Positions 32,008 to 43,654 of a stretch of DNA of 64,000 nucleotides are shown here, piece after piece (position 1 is the stretch's first letter; the number at the start of each line of letters is the position of its first letter). The translations under genes and the position numbers were made by a program. Under the pieces are notes generated by a model that was not told the DNA's origin, did no database searches, and saw nothing but the letters and a program-made list of their open reading frames with translations. This DNA comes from Lepus europaeus (Eukaryota > Chordata > Mammalia > Lagomorpha > Leporidae): NCBI RefSeq assembly GCF_033115175.1, contig NC_084830.1, positions 116,958,709 through 117,022,708 on the forward strand, written 5' to 3'.

Positions 32008-32059
32008 AAAAGTTGATACAGAGGAAAAGATACCTGATCCATGAAAAGAAAGCTATCCA

Positions 32060-32358
32060 AGGCTAGCGCTGTGGCTCAATAGGCTAATGCTCCGCCTGCT
32101 GCACCAGCACACTGGGTTCTAGTCCCAATTGGGTTGCCGGATTCTGTCCCGGTTGCTCTCTGCTGTGGCCCGGGAGTGCAGTGGATGATGGCCCAAGTGT
32201 TTGGGCCCTGCACCTGCATGGGAGACCAGGAGAAGCACCTGGCTCCAGGCTTCGGATCAGTGGGCAGCGTGCCGGCCACAGCAACCACTGGAGGGTGAAC
32301 CAACTGTAAAGGAAAACCTTTCTCCTTGTCTCTCTCTTATACTGTCCACTCTGCCTGT

Positions 32359-32390
<32 letters not shown>
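32060..32390 (+). mobile_element. CSINE, young subfamily, long poly(A)
   Basis: GGCTAGCGCTGTGGCTCAAT head and a GGGTGAACCAACTGTAAAGG end, then the TCTGCCTGTC tail with about 31 A residues (32360-32390). Imperfect duplication agc(t/c)atcca at 32051-32059 and 32391-32399. A roughly 16-bp gap in the body removes the usual CCCTCTTCCAGACCAGC segment. Confidence 0.94.
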
Positions 32391-32392
<2 letters not shown>

Positions 32393-32547
32393 CCATCCAT
32401 CCTCTAGCACCATGCAACCTGTGGATCTATCTGTACATAACGGCAATCCCTGTTTTGGTTTGTTTACTTAAGTCAATTTGACAAAAAGCAAAACAAAACA
32501 AAAAACCCTGCTAACAGAAAAATCAGGTTAAAGAATTCAGTGTAAGG

Positions 32548-32842
32548 GCTGGCACTGTTGCACAGTGGGTTAAAGTCCTGGCAAGCAGTGCCAGCATTCC
32601 ATATGGGCACCAGTTCGAGTACCAGCTGCTCCATTTCCAATCCAGCTCCCTGTGAATGGGCCTGGGAAAGCAGCAGAGGATGGTCTGATCCTTGGGCCCC
32701 TGTACCCACATGGGAGACCCAGAAGAAGCTCTTGGCTCCAGGCTTTGCAGCCATTTGGGGACTGAACCAGCAGATGGAAGACCCCTCTCTCTCTAACTCT
32801 TTCAAATAAAGAAAATAAATCTTTAAAAAGAAGAAGAAGAAA
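32548..32842 (+). mobile_element. CSINE (AATAAAT tail)
   Basis: AGGGCTGGCACTGTTGCACA head, CAGCATTCCATATGGGCACC, TTTGGGGACTGAACCAGCAG and TTTCAAATAAAGAAAATAAA tail. Fourth SINE of this sense-oriented cluster; the AAGAAGAAGAAG end is a small simple repeat. Confidence 0.92.
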
Positions 32843-33009
32843 ATTAGTGTATTCAAGGTGAAAAGTCAAAATTGACACCTTATTTACTGTTCATGAAAAA
32901 GTTCCAGAGCCTTTAGGAAGGCCCACAAGGATATAAAAGATAAGTAAATAAGTAAGTCACAGTAGTAAGCACTCAATTAACATTACTTCTCATATTTGCA
33001 GCTCAAAAA

Positions 33010-33195
33010 CTTTATATGTATTCACTCATGGAAATTTCATAAACATGCAAGGTAGATATTATCATTATCCCCTTTCACAGACACAGAAATAAAGATTTGA
33101 TAAGTAATTTGCCCAAGGTCCTAAAACTAGCAGACGGTAGTGCTAGGAATCAAATCTAAGTTTTTAATACTTAAACATGTAGTTCTCATGCCTGC
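33010..33195 (-). mobile_element. MIR SINE
   Basis: Antisense MIR: TATTATCATTATCCCCTTTC ACAGACACAGAAATAAAGAT, TAAGTAATTTGCCCAAGGTC, AACTAGCAGACGGTAGTGCT and AGGAATCAAATCTAAG match the reverse of the MIR core. Confidence 0.9.
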
Positions 33196-33764
33196 TGTGG
33201 TAATATTTGGGAATTATTTGCTCACAGAGGATACAGGTTCCAAAACATGGTAAGGGTTTCTGTAAGATGTTACACAAAATACTACTATGTTTTCCAAAAC
33301 AATGCTCTTTCTCCTTGAGCATTTTTCCTAGGATGAAAATAAGAAAACAAAATCAGGGTCAATGTTAAGCCTATGTGTACTACTTGGTAAATGCAGCCTT
33401 GCTTCAAGGCTGAAGGTCATCCACTCCTCTCTACTGCATTTTGTGCAGCGCAACAGTTACATAGGCATACACAACAGCCTGGACTAAAGCCTAAGTTAGT
33501 TTAATGAATTGCTCAAGATCAAACCTAGAAGGCCACAGAGCCAGAAACACAACCACCTATAAATGTCCATGGTAATATGGTCTCCCCCTAATTCCATTTT
33601 TCTCACTTACTCTTGCTGCTACAACTATCTACACCATATTGTTACTTCATCCAAGTGCAAGGAGTAAAGACAGCAAGTGGTGATACACACAAAACCTTAC
33701 AGTCATGTTTTAATCTCACTTATTTCTTTGGCTTCGGGTATGCTTTTGAGGGTACTGATTAAAT
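33196..33764. other. Unique sequence with a possible MIR scrap
   Basis: GAATTGCTCAAGATCAAACC and GGCCACAGAGCCAGAAACAC near 33505-33555 look like a decayed antisense MIR core; the rest is unremarkable. Confidence 0.4.
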
Positions 33765-33885
33765 TTCTAAGCATTAGCTTGTTCATCTATAAAGTGGGAA
33801 TAAATATCTACTCCACAGGGTTGTTGCCATGGTGACTGACCCATAGAGAGTACCCAAGAAATGGTAGGTCTTCAAGTTCCACCTC
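33765..33885 (+). mobile_element. MIR SINE, 3' half
   Basis: GCATTAGCTTGTTCATCTAT AAAGTGGGAATAAATATCTA, CTCCACAGGGTTGTTGCCAT GGTGACTG and AGTACCCAAGAAATGGTAG follow MIR (TTTCCTCATCTGTAAAATGG GGATAATA...CATAGGGTTGTTGTGAGG...CTCAATAAATG). Confidence 0.8.
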
Positions 33886-34262
33886 TGTCTACCACTCAAG
33901 CTCTTGCTCAGCTACATTTTGGGAGCAGCCAACAATGAAATCTCTACAACTGTTCATTCTGATTAATGAGGCACCTGCAAAGTACAGGGGAGCTGTGGCT
34001 GGGAGTTTTGATAATACCAAAGGCATCCCTCTCTTCCTTCATTTATATTTCAAAAAGCCCAGATCAGACACTCTATACCCAGTTTGCTCCCATAGGACAG
34101 AGTGGACCTAGAACTGTAAAACCAGAGTATCAGTCACAAGTGTAGAGGAATATGATGACAATGATTAGTGAGAAAAGGGAAAAAGCACTTTTCAACTGAT
34201 ATTACAGGGCAACTGGAAGAGAAAAAAGAATAACAATGCTTTTTAAAACATTCAAATAAAGC
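33886..34262. other. Unique sequence, no feature seen
   Basis: No gene or repeat recognised. Confidence 0.5.
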
Positions 34263-34567
34263 ACAGGTTGAGTATCCCTTATCCAAAATGCTTAGGATCA
34301 GAAGCATTTAGGATTTGGGACATTTTTTCAGATTTTTTTAATACTTGCATATACACAATGAGACGTCCTGAGGATGGTATCCAAGCATAAGCATGGAATT
34401 CATTTATGCTTTGCATACACCTATATACATAGCCTGAAGCTAATTATAAATAGTATTTTAAATGAATCTGCAGAGGCAGAGCTTGCCATTTGTCATTGCT
34501 CAAAACGTTCAAGATTTAGAACATTTTAGATTTCTGAGTATTGGATAAGGGATGATTAATCTGTTAT
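34263..34567 (+). mobile_element. Tigger-like DNA transposon (MITE) with inverted termini
   Basis: The left end GTTGAGTATCCCTTATCC and the right end GGATAAGGGATGATTAATC are inverted repeats with a few mismatches. The interior (TTGCATATACACAATGAGAC, ATGGAATTCATTTATGCTTT GCATACACC, ATACATAGCCTGAAGCTAAT) matches a common mammalian mariner/Tigger-class element. About 300 bp with no transposase frame. Confidence 0.82.
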
Positions 34568-34767
34568 AAAGAAGTTGAAAATCTGCCTACATGTTATTAG
34601 ATTGTATTTAAGTAGGAAAGAAAATACCCTCCCAAAACCCAGTGCAGCAAATAGCATTTATTCTAACAACAATTTTTTAAAAAATGAAAGTAGAATACGA
34701 TTCCTTTCAAACAAAAAAGGTATTTGCTTTTTTTCTTTTTATCACTTATACAGTATTTCCCTTTTTT
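34568..34767. other. Unique AT-rich sequence
   Basis: Short spacer between the Tigger-like element and a SINE; nothing recognised. Confidence 0.5.
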
Positions 34768-35105
34768 CTTTTAAGATTTATTTTTTAAAAGATTTATTTA
34801 TTCATATGAAAGGCACAGATAGAAAGAGAGAAGAGGGGGAGGGAAAGAGAGAGAATCTTCCATTGCTGGTTCACTCTCCAAATGGCCACCATAGCCAAGG
34901 CTGTGACAGGCTGAAGCCAGGAGCCAGGAGCTTCATCCAGGTCTCCCATGTGGGTCCAAGGGCCCAAAGAATTGGGCCTGCTTTCCCAGGCACATAAACA
35001 GGGAGCCAGATTGGAAATGGAGCAGCCAGGACTGGAAGCAGCGCCCACATGGGATATCAGCACTGCATGCACAGGCTTACCTTTCTATGCCGCAGTGCTG
35101 GCCCC
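34768..35105 (-). mobile_element. CSINE, antisense
   Basis: TTTAAGATTTATTTTTTAAA AGATTTATTTATTC tail complement, GCTGGTTCACTCTCCAAATG, CATGTGGGTCCAAGGGCCC, ACATGGGATATCAGCACTGC and head complement CGCAGTGCTGGCCCC. Confidence 0.92.
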
Positions 35106-35213
35106 CATTTATGCAGTGCTTTGCGGCTGCCACACAAATTCAACCCCGCTTCTTGTGAGGATTATGCCTAGAGGTAAAAGAAGACAAGATGGGAAGATGA
35201 ATCAACACATGAG

Positions 35214-35447
35214 GAGGCCAGCACTGTGACATCACCGATAAAGCCGCCACCTGCAGTGCCGGCATCCCATATGCGCGCCAGTTCTATGTCCAGCTGCTCT
35301 ACCTCCGAACCAGCTTTCTGCTATGGCCTGGGAAAGCAGTAGAAGATGGCCCAAGTACGAAGATGGAGGAAGCTCCTGGCTCCTGTCTTGGGATCAAAAC
35401 AGCTCCAGCCATTGCAGACAACTGGGGAGTGAACCAGCAGATAGAAG

Positions 35448-35495
<48 letters not shown>

Positions 35496-35556
35496 CAGCC
35501 TCTCCTTCTCTCTCTGTGTAACTCAAACTTTAAAATAAATAAATAAACCTTAAAAC
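35214..35556 (+). mobile_element. CSINE with long CT tract
   Basis: AGGCCAGCACTGTGACATCA head, CCGGCATCCCATATGCGCGC, GGGGAGTGAACCAGCAGATA, then about 20 CT dinucleotides (35450-35492) and AAAATAAATAAATAAACC tail. The CT expansion is a candidate polymorphic microsatellite. Confidence 0.93.
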
Positions 35557-36186
35557 ATATATATATGACAGGTTTTTTATTATTTTTTAAAATATTTCAA
35601 AATTTAATTCCCTTTACCCTGTTTTTTTTTTAACTTTTATTTAAAGAATATAAATTTTGAAAGTATAGTTTATGGATTACAATGGCTTCCCCCCCCATAA
35701 CTTCCCTCCCACCCGCAACCCTCCCCTCTCCCGCTCCCTCTCCCCTTCCATTCACATCAAGATTCATTTTCAATTCTCTTTATATACAGAAGATCAATTT
35801 AGCATATATAAGTAAAGATTTCAACTGTTTGCACCCACACAGAAAGACAAAGTGTAAAATACTGTTTGAGTACTAGTTATAGCAGTAAATCACAACGTAC
35901 AGCACTTTAAGGACAGAGATCCTACATGAAGAGTAAGTGCACAGTGACTCCTGTTGTTGACTTAACAAATTGACACTCTTGTTTATGGCATCAGTAATCT
36001 CCCTAGGCTCTCGACATGAGTTGCCAAGGCTATGGAGGGAGGCCTTTTAAGTTCGCTGACTCTGATCATATTTAGACAAGGTCATGGTCAAAATGAAAGT
36101 TCTCTCCTCCCTTCAGAGAAAGGTACCTCCTTCTTTGATGACCTGTTCTTTCCACTGGGATCGCACTCACAGAGATCTTTCAGTTA

Positions 36187-36199
36187 GGTTTTGTTTGTG

Positions 36200-36228
<29 letters not shown>
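36187..36228 (+). repeat. (GTTTT)n simple repeat
   Basis: About six GTTTT units within the L1 3'UTR. Confidence 0.85.
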
Positions 36229-36230
<2 letters not shown>

Positions 36231-36861
36231 TGCCACAGTGTCTTGGCTTTCCATGCCTGAAATACTCTCATGGGCTTTTCCGCCAGATCCGAATGCCTTA
36301 AGGGCTGCTTCTGAGGCCAGAGTGTTGTTTAGGTCATCTGTCATCCTATCAGTCTGCTGTGTATCCTGCCTCCCATGATGGATCGTTCTCTCCCTTTTTG
36401 ATTCTATCAGTTAGAATTTGCAGACACTAGTGTTGTTTATGTGATCCCTTTGACTCTTAGACTTATCAGTATGATCAATTGTGAACAGAAATTGATCACT
36501 TTGACTACTGAGATGGCATTGGTACATGCCACCTTGATGGGATTGTATTGGAATCCCCTGTCACGTTTCTAACTCCACCATTTGGGGCAAGTCCGATTAA
36601 GCATGTCCCAAATTGTACATCTCCTCCCTCTCTTATTCCTACTCTTATATTTAAGAGAGATCACTTTTCAGTTAAATTTAAACACCTAAGAATCATTGTG
36701 TGTTAATTACAGAATTCAATCAATAGTATTAAGTAGAACAAAAAAATACTAAAAGGGATAAAGTATTAAGTTGTACATCAACAGTCAGGACAAGGGCCGA
36801 TCAAGTCACTCTTTCTCATAGTGTCCATTTCACTTCATCAGGTTTCCTTTTTGGTGCTCGG

Positions 36862-39056
36862 TTAGTTGTCACTGATCAGGGAGAACATATGATATTTGTC
36901 CCTCTGGGACTGGCATATTTCACTCAGCATGATGTGTTCCAGATTCCTCCATTTTGTGGCAAATGACCAGTTTTCACTGTTTTTGACTGCTGTATAGTAT
37001 TCTATAGAGTACATGTCCCATAATTTCTTTATCCCATATGTTGATGGGAATTTAGGTTGATTCCAAGTCTTAGCTATTGTGAATTGAGCTGCAATAAACA
37101 TTAATGTGCAGATGGCTTTTTTGTTTGCCAATTTAATTTCCTTTGGGTAAATTCCAAGGAGTGGGATGGCTGGGTTGTATGGTAGGGTTATATTCAGGTT
37201 TCTGAGGAATCTACAGACTGACTTCCACAGTGGCTTAACCAGTTTGCATTCCCACCAACAGTAGGTTAGTGTCCCTTTTTCCCCACATCCTTGCCAGCAT
37301 CTGTTGTTGGTAGATTTCTGTATGTGAGTCATTCTATCCGGGGTGAGGTGAAACCTCATTGTGGTTTTGATTTGCATTTCCCTGATTGCTAGTGATCTTG
37401 AACATTTTTTCATGTGTCTGTTGGCCATTTGGATTTCCTCTTTCGAAAAATGTCTATTGAGGTCCTTGGCCCATCTCTTAAGTGGGTTGTTTGTTTTGTT
37501 GTTGTGGAGTTTCTTGATCTCTTTGTAGATTCTGGTTATTAACCCTTTATCTGTTGAATAGTTTGCAAATATTTTTTCCCATTCTGTCAGTTGCCTCTTC
37601 ACTTTCCTGTTTCTTTTGCAGTACAGAAACTTCTCGATTTGATGCAATCCCAATAGTTAATTTTGGCTTTGACTGCCTGTGCCTCCGGGGTCTTTTCCAA
37701 GAAGTCTTTGCCTCTACCTATATCTTGCAGGGTTTCTCCAATGTTCTCTAATAATTTGATGGTGTTGGGTCATAGATTTAGGTCTTTAATCCATGTTGAG
37801 TGGATTTTTGTATAAGGTGAAAGGTAGGGGTCTTGCTTCATGTTTTTGCACATAAAAATCCACATTTCCAAGCACCATTTATTGTATAGACTGTCCTTAC
37901 TCCAGGGATTGGTTTTGGATCCTTGATCAAATATAAGTTGGCTGTGGATGTTTGGGTTGATTTCTGGTGTTTCTATTCTGTTCCATTGGTCTATCCATCT
38001 GTTTCTGTACCAGTACCATGCTGTTTTGATCACAACTGCCCTGTAGTATGTCCTGAAATCTGGTATTGTGATGCTTCTGGCTTTGTTTTTGTGGTACAAG
38101 ATTGCTTTAGCTATTCGAGGTCTCCTGTGTCTCTATATGAATTTCAGCATCATTTTTTCTAGATCTGAGAAGAATGTCTTTGGTATTTTGATTGGTATAG
38201 CACTGAATCTATAAATTGCTTTTGGGAGAATGGACATTTTGATGATGTTGATTCTTCCAATCCATGAGCATGGAAGATTCCTCCATTTTTTGGTACCCTC
38301 TTCTATTTCTTTCTTTAAGATTTTGTAATTCTCATCGTAGAGATCTTTAATGTCCTTGGTTAAGTTTATGCCAAGGTATTTGATTGTTTTTGTGGCTATT
38401 GTGAATGGGATTGATCTTAGCAGTTCTTTCTCAGCCATGGCATTGCCTGTGTATACAAAGGCTGTTGATTTTTGTGCATTGATTTTATATCCTGCTACTT
38501 TGCCAAACTCTTCTATGAGTTCCAATAGTCTCTTAGTAGAGTTCTTTGGATCCCCTAAATAAAGAATCATATCGTCCACAAAGAGGGATAGTTTGACTTC
38601 TTCCTTCCTAATTCGTATCCCTTTAATTTCTTTTTATTGCCTAATAGCTCTGGCTAAAACTTCCAGAACTATATTGAATAGCAGTGGTGAGAGTGGGCAT
38701 CCCTGTCTGGTACCAGATTTCAGTGGAAATGCTTCCAACTTTTCCCCATTCAATAGGATGCTGGCCGTGAGTTTTTCATAAATTGCTTTGATTGTATTGA
38801 GGAATGTTTCTGCTATACCCAATTTGCTTAGAGTTTTCATCATGAAAGGGTGTTGAATTTTATCAAATGCTTTCTCTGTTGAGATAATCATATGTTTTTT
38901 CTTCTGCAGTTTGTTAATGTGGTGTATCACATTGATTGATTTGCGAACACTGAGCCATCCCTGCATACCAGGGATAACCCACTTGGTCTGGGTGGATGAT
39001 TTTTCTGATGTGTTGCTGTATTCTATTGGCAAGAATTTTATTGAGGATTTTTGCAG
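36862..39056 (-). pseudogene. L1 ORF2 remnant (reverse transcriptase to C-terminus)
   Basis: Four minus-strand open segments in order make up the downstream part of L1 ORF2: 39032-38634, 38579-38133, 38099-37770 and 37653-36862. The first carries the RT fingers/palm motifs ([32 protein letters not shown]). The second carries the RT catalytic box as FVDD, where most L1s have FADD. The last contains the C-terminal [12 protein letters not shown] motif, the [17 protein letters not shown] stretch and the ending [12 protein letters not shown]. An in-frame TAA after LARAIRQ and frame changes between segments disable it. The endonuclease domain is absent because of 5' truncation. It cannot encode active RT. 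Confidence 0.93.
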
Positions 39057-39058
39057 AC

Positions 39059-39399
39059 TGTGAAGTTACAGGGTAGAGAATTCATGCAAACCTCTATTTC
39101 ACTTCCCTTTGTTATAGATATCCAATCAACAACAAAGTCCCACCTTCTCTCCCTCTGCCATCCTTCCGGCTCACTCTTTCCATCCCCACTGCCCCTCCCT
39201 TTGTAGCTGATCACCAACATCTCTACTCTCAACCACTTCACTTCTGCAGGCTTTACCCTTGCTTCTCTTCCTGTTGAACTTGATCATGCTTATTAAATAT
39301 ACATTTAATTTAGCCACATCTCTGACTTTTGGCACATTCTCCTCTTGGCCCAGAATGAACTCTTCTCACTCATTTCCTGATGTCCGAATTATTTTTGCT
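39059..39399. other. Unique sequence, possibly decayed L2
   Basis: Pyrimidine-rich sequence (CTTCTCTCCCTCTGCCATCC) leading into a recognisable L2. I see no gene. Confidence 0.4.
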
Positions 39400-39640
39400 T
39401 ATCCATTTTGTTTCAGCTTTAGATGACAACTCCTCCAGGGAGCCCTCTCTAACGCTTCACAAGACAGGCAGAGAAGTAGACGTCATCCACCTAGTGTAAG
39501 TTCCACCTGGATACTCCCCAGCAACTTGCATTTACCCTAATCACATGTCACATCAGACCCTATTTGCTTCTCTGTTTCTCCACCAGACTGACACTTCACG
39601 GGAACTAGTAATACTCCAATCATAGAAAATCTCAGTTTTC
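39400..39640 (+). mobile_element. L2 3' region
   Basis: GATGACAACTCCTCCAGGGA GCCCTCTCTAACGCTTC, ACATGTCACATCAGACCCTA and TTCTCCACCAGACTGACACT TCACGGG follow L2 order (AATGTCACCTCCTCCGGGAAGCC..TGACC.. CACTAGACTGTGAGCTCC). Confidence 0.65.
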
Positions 39641-40176
39641 TAGCAGAGATTCTGACAGATGTCAAGTATTCAGAAATGTGATTTAAATAAATGAGTAGAT
39701 TGGAGATTCAAGAAAAGTTGTTAAGGAGGAGATGGATATCCTCATTAGTTTTAGAGAAATCAAAATAGATAAAATGGAATGTAGGTGGACATTCTAATAA
39801 TTATGATAATAGAGCTTAGTAATATGCAAATATCCTTAATGATTAACACCAGAAGATATTGTTTATCATCAAGCATGTTCCAATTTCAAATAAGGCTTTA
39901 TATAAATAAGAATACAAGAATGGATAAGGTAAACTTCATTCTTTCTAAACTAAATCCCTCCATTTTGATGCATTCACTTATCCAATCAGAAAATTTTTAA
40001 AACTTCAGTTGAGAAAAAAACTTTAGTTGAAAAAAATTGTGCTCCCAAACTATTATTTGCTGTGTAGTTACTGTAATATGTATGCCTCTTTCAAGAACCA
40101 ATATTCAGTCATTCTTCACTGTAGCATGAGACTCCAATGATCATTCGCAAAATTCAATCTTGTTTTCTTTTTTATT
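39641..40176. other. AT-rich unique sequence, no feature seen
   Basis: No gene or recognised repeat. Confidence 0.5.
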
Positions 40177-40482
40177 TTTAAGATTTCTTTATTTATTTGA
40201 GAAGCAGAGCTACAAAGAGAAAAAAAGACAGAGAGGGGTCTTCCACCCGCTTCCACTCCCCAAAAGGCTGCAACTGCCAGAGCTGGGCTGATACGAAGCC
40301 AGGAGCCAGGAACTTCTTCCAGGAGTCCCAGGTGGGTGCTTGGGTCCACTTTCACTGGTTTCACAGCTAAAAAAGCAGGGAGCTGGATCTGAAGTGGATC
40401 AGCAGGAACTCGAACCAACACCCATATGGGATGCTATCGACTCAGGTGGAGGCTTAGTCTACTATGCTACAATGCCAGCCCC
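40177..40482 (-). mobile_element. CSINE, antisense
   Basis: TTTAAGATTTCTTTATTTAT TTGAGAAGCAGAG, AACTGCCAGAGCTGGGCTGA, GAACCAACACCCATATGGGA and ACTATGCTACAATGCCAGCC C. Confidence 0.9.
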
Positions 40483-40639
40483 TCTTGTTTTCTTATCTCA
40501 TTTTGTGAATATTCTTAGCTGTGCCTTTTCCATTCCCAGAAGATGCTACATATTCCCAGAAAAAGAAAACAAGTTTTATTTTTGTGTCTCTGGTTTTTCA
40601 TATTTTTAACTTTTCCAGAATACTTTTCCCCTTTCTTAA

Positions 40640-40800
40640 ACTGATAAACTCACTTGCTAATACTCACTTCAAATTCTTAGCCCTTCTGTGAAGCCATCTC
40701 CATCCCCTCTCATTGTAATCTAATGCTCTCATCTCCATTTTCCTATACTATCTTTGATCAAATACTTTCTGAAGAGCATAGTTTCATGGAATATCAGTAG
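40640..40800 (+). mobile_element. L2 fragment, decayed
   Basis: CACTTCAAATTCTTAGCCCT TCTGTGAAGCCATCTCCATC and TTGTAATCTAATGCTCTCAT resemble the L2 3' half. A tail-like AGTACAAAGTAGATGGTTAA TAAATGTTT follows at 41120-41155. Confidence 0.45.
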
Positions 40801-41167
40801 ATAATATAGGGATCAAGGGTTTCCATTTCTAATATATTGTGAAATATTTGGCTGAAAATGTAGCATTTCTGAGGTCTTTTAATATGCTAATATACACAGT
40901 GACACTTGGGCATTATGAGTTGATGAATTTTTCAAACTTATGTAGTTACTAAGTTTTTAAATCCAAGAATCCCTTTCATCACAAAATAATTTGGAGGTCT
41001 AGTTTTCTGCAGAATATTTTAAGTAGTGTGGCTCACTACACAGTTATCTACATATCAATCTACCCAGAGTTTGGGTACTCACTGACAACAGAACTTATTT
41101 CTTTTCAGCCTTTGCAAATTCAGCAGTCAGTACAAAGTAGATGGTTAATAAATGTTTATAAAAATTA
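40801..41167. other. Unique sequence ending in an L2-tail-like phrase
   Basis: Mostly unrecognised; the last 50 bp may be the end of the L2 above. Confidence 0.4.
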
Positions 41168-41506
41168 ACTGGGATGGATGTTGTGGTTAAGTCACCACTC
41201 AGAACCACTGCATCCCTTATCAGAAAGCCTGTCTCAAGTCCTGGCTTCTCAGTGCTTCCTATCCAGTTGCTTGATTATGTACCTGGAAGGCAGCAGACGA
41301 CAGCCCAAGTACTGCTCGTTCAGCCACCCACATGGGAGACCCTGGTGGAGTCCCTGGATTCTCACTCTAGCCTGGCCTACCTCTAAAGCTATTGCAGGAA
41401 TTTGGAGAGTAAACAAGCAGATGGAAGATCTGTGTGTGTGTGCATGCACACACGTGCTTATGCACGTCTGTCATTTTGCCTTTCAAAATAAATCTTTAAA
41501 GAACTA
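41168..41506 (+). mobile_element. CSINE with TG tract
   Basis: AACTGGGATGGATGTTGTGG TTAAG head, ATTCTCACTCTAGCCTGG, GGAGAGTAAACAAGCAGATG, a TGTGTGTG/CACACA tract and TTTCAAAATAAATCTTTAAA tail. Sense, diverged. Confidence 0.85.
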
Positions 41507-43654
41507 ACTTTTTGAAAAAGGAAAAGGGTGTTAAAAAACAAGGTAATAAGGATAGCCAGACTTATTTATCTATCATGACAGAAGAAAATATACACATCCC
41601 TTTACTTAGATAAGCCCATATAATCTGATTTAATTGCAAGTCCCAATTACACAACTCAACCTAGTATTTATAAACTAGAAATGTACTGGCAATGCAACTG
41701 ACTACTACAGTAGGTTACAGATTTGATAGAAAGGCTGAAAAAAATTGAAGACCTAAGGAAGAAGAATGGACTTCATATTTTTGAGACACAGAAACTCTCT
41801 CTTCATCTATCTTCGATCACTGTAACACAGTTTTTGCTTTTATATGACATCGCCTCTTACTAAAGCTCGTTATTCAAAGCAGTGGAGAACACAGGACGTG
41901 TAGTCAAAACAAATATCCTTATCACAAACTCTGAGCCTCTTTTTCCCTGTGTCTATATATCAATATCACTGAAGGACTCTACTTGGTCTTTAGATAGGTC
42001 ATGAGCCCATGGTCGGGAATAATTTCTGTTGCCAGGCAGATGAACAATAGAACCAGGTCCTGACCGCAATTCTGGCCATTCTTAGGCTTGTGGGACTAGG
42101 TGCATTACCCAAGAAAGGGAGATGGCATAGCTTCATAAGCCAACAAAACAGTACTACCACCTCCACTCAAGTAGATTAAACACAGTTCTTAAGTAAAAGA
42201 TTGTCCAGACATTACTTTCTTGGTGACACAGGAAAATAATGCTGTTGTTGTTATTGTGAGAGCAGTGCCTTGTTTCTGTTTTGGCTTCAAGCATCTCTTT
42301 CCCACTGTGAAAGAAGAGCCCTCCAAAAAGCAAAGCAAAGCAACATAGGGAATATATATTTAGCTTACTGAAGTGGGAAGATGCTGAGTTTGTCCTTAAA
42401 ATGCAAACATATGAACCTTTCAAAACCTCTCAGAACTAAGTAGCAAGAAAAACACCTGTCTTATAGGTTAGCCATGTCAAATTAGGTTTATTTCATATGG
42501 CTTTTCTGATAAGAGGAAATATAATCCCAGACTATTCGTAAAATCCAGGTAAAAATAAGGTGAAATACACGCAAAACTGCTGTAATCTACATCAACCTAA
42601 CATTATTTAATACTCATCTTTTCCACTATATGGGGGAAAATGGAAGAACCATTTATATTCTGTTTCCTGTACTACTTACCTAGAGTTTTCCAGTAATCAA
42701 TGGAGCAGAGTTTAATTTTTTGAGATAGAAGGAAAAATGAAGAATTAAAATTTTAATTAGAAAAACTGCCTCAATCAGAATTGCACTTCAAGATACTCGA
42801 ATGGATGGGCTAAATAAGCTCAGGCATCCATTAGTTTCCAAATTGAATTAAAGTATATTGAGTGCTAATTCACATATCTAAAGGCAACCAGCTGGAATAG
42901 AATGGGGATCATCTGGGTCTAAAAGGGTACTGCAGATAACACAAAGCAAGAAAAGATTATGGCATTTGTGCTGACCTGAAAGTATACAAAAGAAATCTTA
43001 AAAACCACGTGTAATTTATTACAGCCCATTATACTAATATTGCTGTTTACTCTAAGCCTGCATAATGGGGGGTCCCTTTTGATTCTGCACATCACAATAG
43101 CACAGTTCTCACCCTTCTTTCTGTTCCTTCCTACAGGAAGCCCTTTTCATCTGCCATTTACTGTGTGCAGGAGAGATGACCTGTAGTAATTGCTGAAGAC
43201 ATTTTCACCCGTATTTTTTTAGCAAATGTAATTTCCTTTTGATGCAGCCATGTCCTCTCCCCACCCTGCTGCGAAAGCGCACTCCAATAATCATGTGACT
43301 AACATTCAGATAGAGATCAAGTAATGCAGCCAGCTGTATCACAACTTTTGACTTTCAACTTTATACTTACTTGGATGCACATATTACCATTTGAGGAAAT
43401 GAAAAACATTTTTTCTGTAATGAAAATAGCTTGGCCTAGGGTGAGGCTAGTAGAATTATCCTAAATTAAAAAAAAAATTAATATAATTTGGCTCTAACCA
43501 AAGTCCTTAGAAAAAAATAATCAAATGCTTTTCTCTAACACATGTTTTCAAAGCACCTCATGATTAAAGTACTAATATTTTTGAAGAAACAGTTCTTGTG
43601 TTTAAGACTGTCCTCTAAATATCCTGAATCTTTAAAATCATTTCTTGGGAGGAA
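41507..43654. other. 2.1-kb repeat-poor sequence
   Basis: I recognise no transposon here. 43060-43360 (AATTTCCTTTTGATGCAGCC, TCCAATAATCATGTGACTAA) has even composition and could be conserved noncoding DNA. An 89-codon minus-strand frame at 42154-42423 has no recognisable features. Confidence 0.45.

Larger units (their letters stand above)
35625..39058 (-). mobile_element. 5'-truncated L1 (LINE-1), antisense, 3.4 kb
   Basis: The minus-strand element begins mid-ORF2 at about 39058 and runs to the 3' end at about 35625 (T-run on plus). The 3'UTR (36861-35625, about 1.24 kb) contains a strongly polypurine G-rich segment on the L1 sense strand (plus-strand C tract 35689-35745) and an AAAAC-type repeat (plus GTTTT, 36187-36225). 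Its 3' end matches the short L1 tails at 12.3, 17.75 and 57.6 kb, so one L1 lineage seeded all four. No target duplication was found. Confidence 0.95.

Noticed and set aside
31661-32044. 127-codon open frame
   Set aside because: It starts in the target duplication and runs through a young CSINE.
36862-37653. 263-codon host gene
   Set aside because: It is the C-terminal part of L1 ORF2, in register with the other ORF2 pieces on the same strand.
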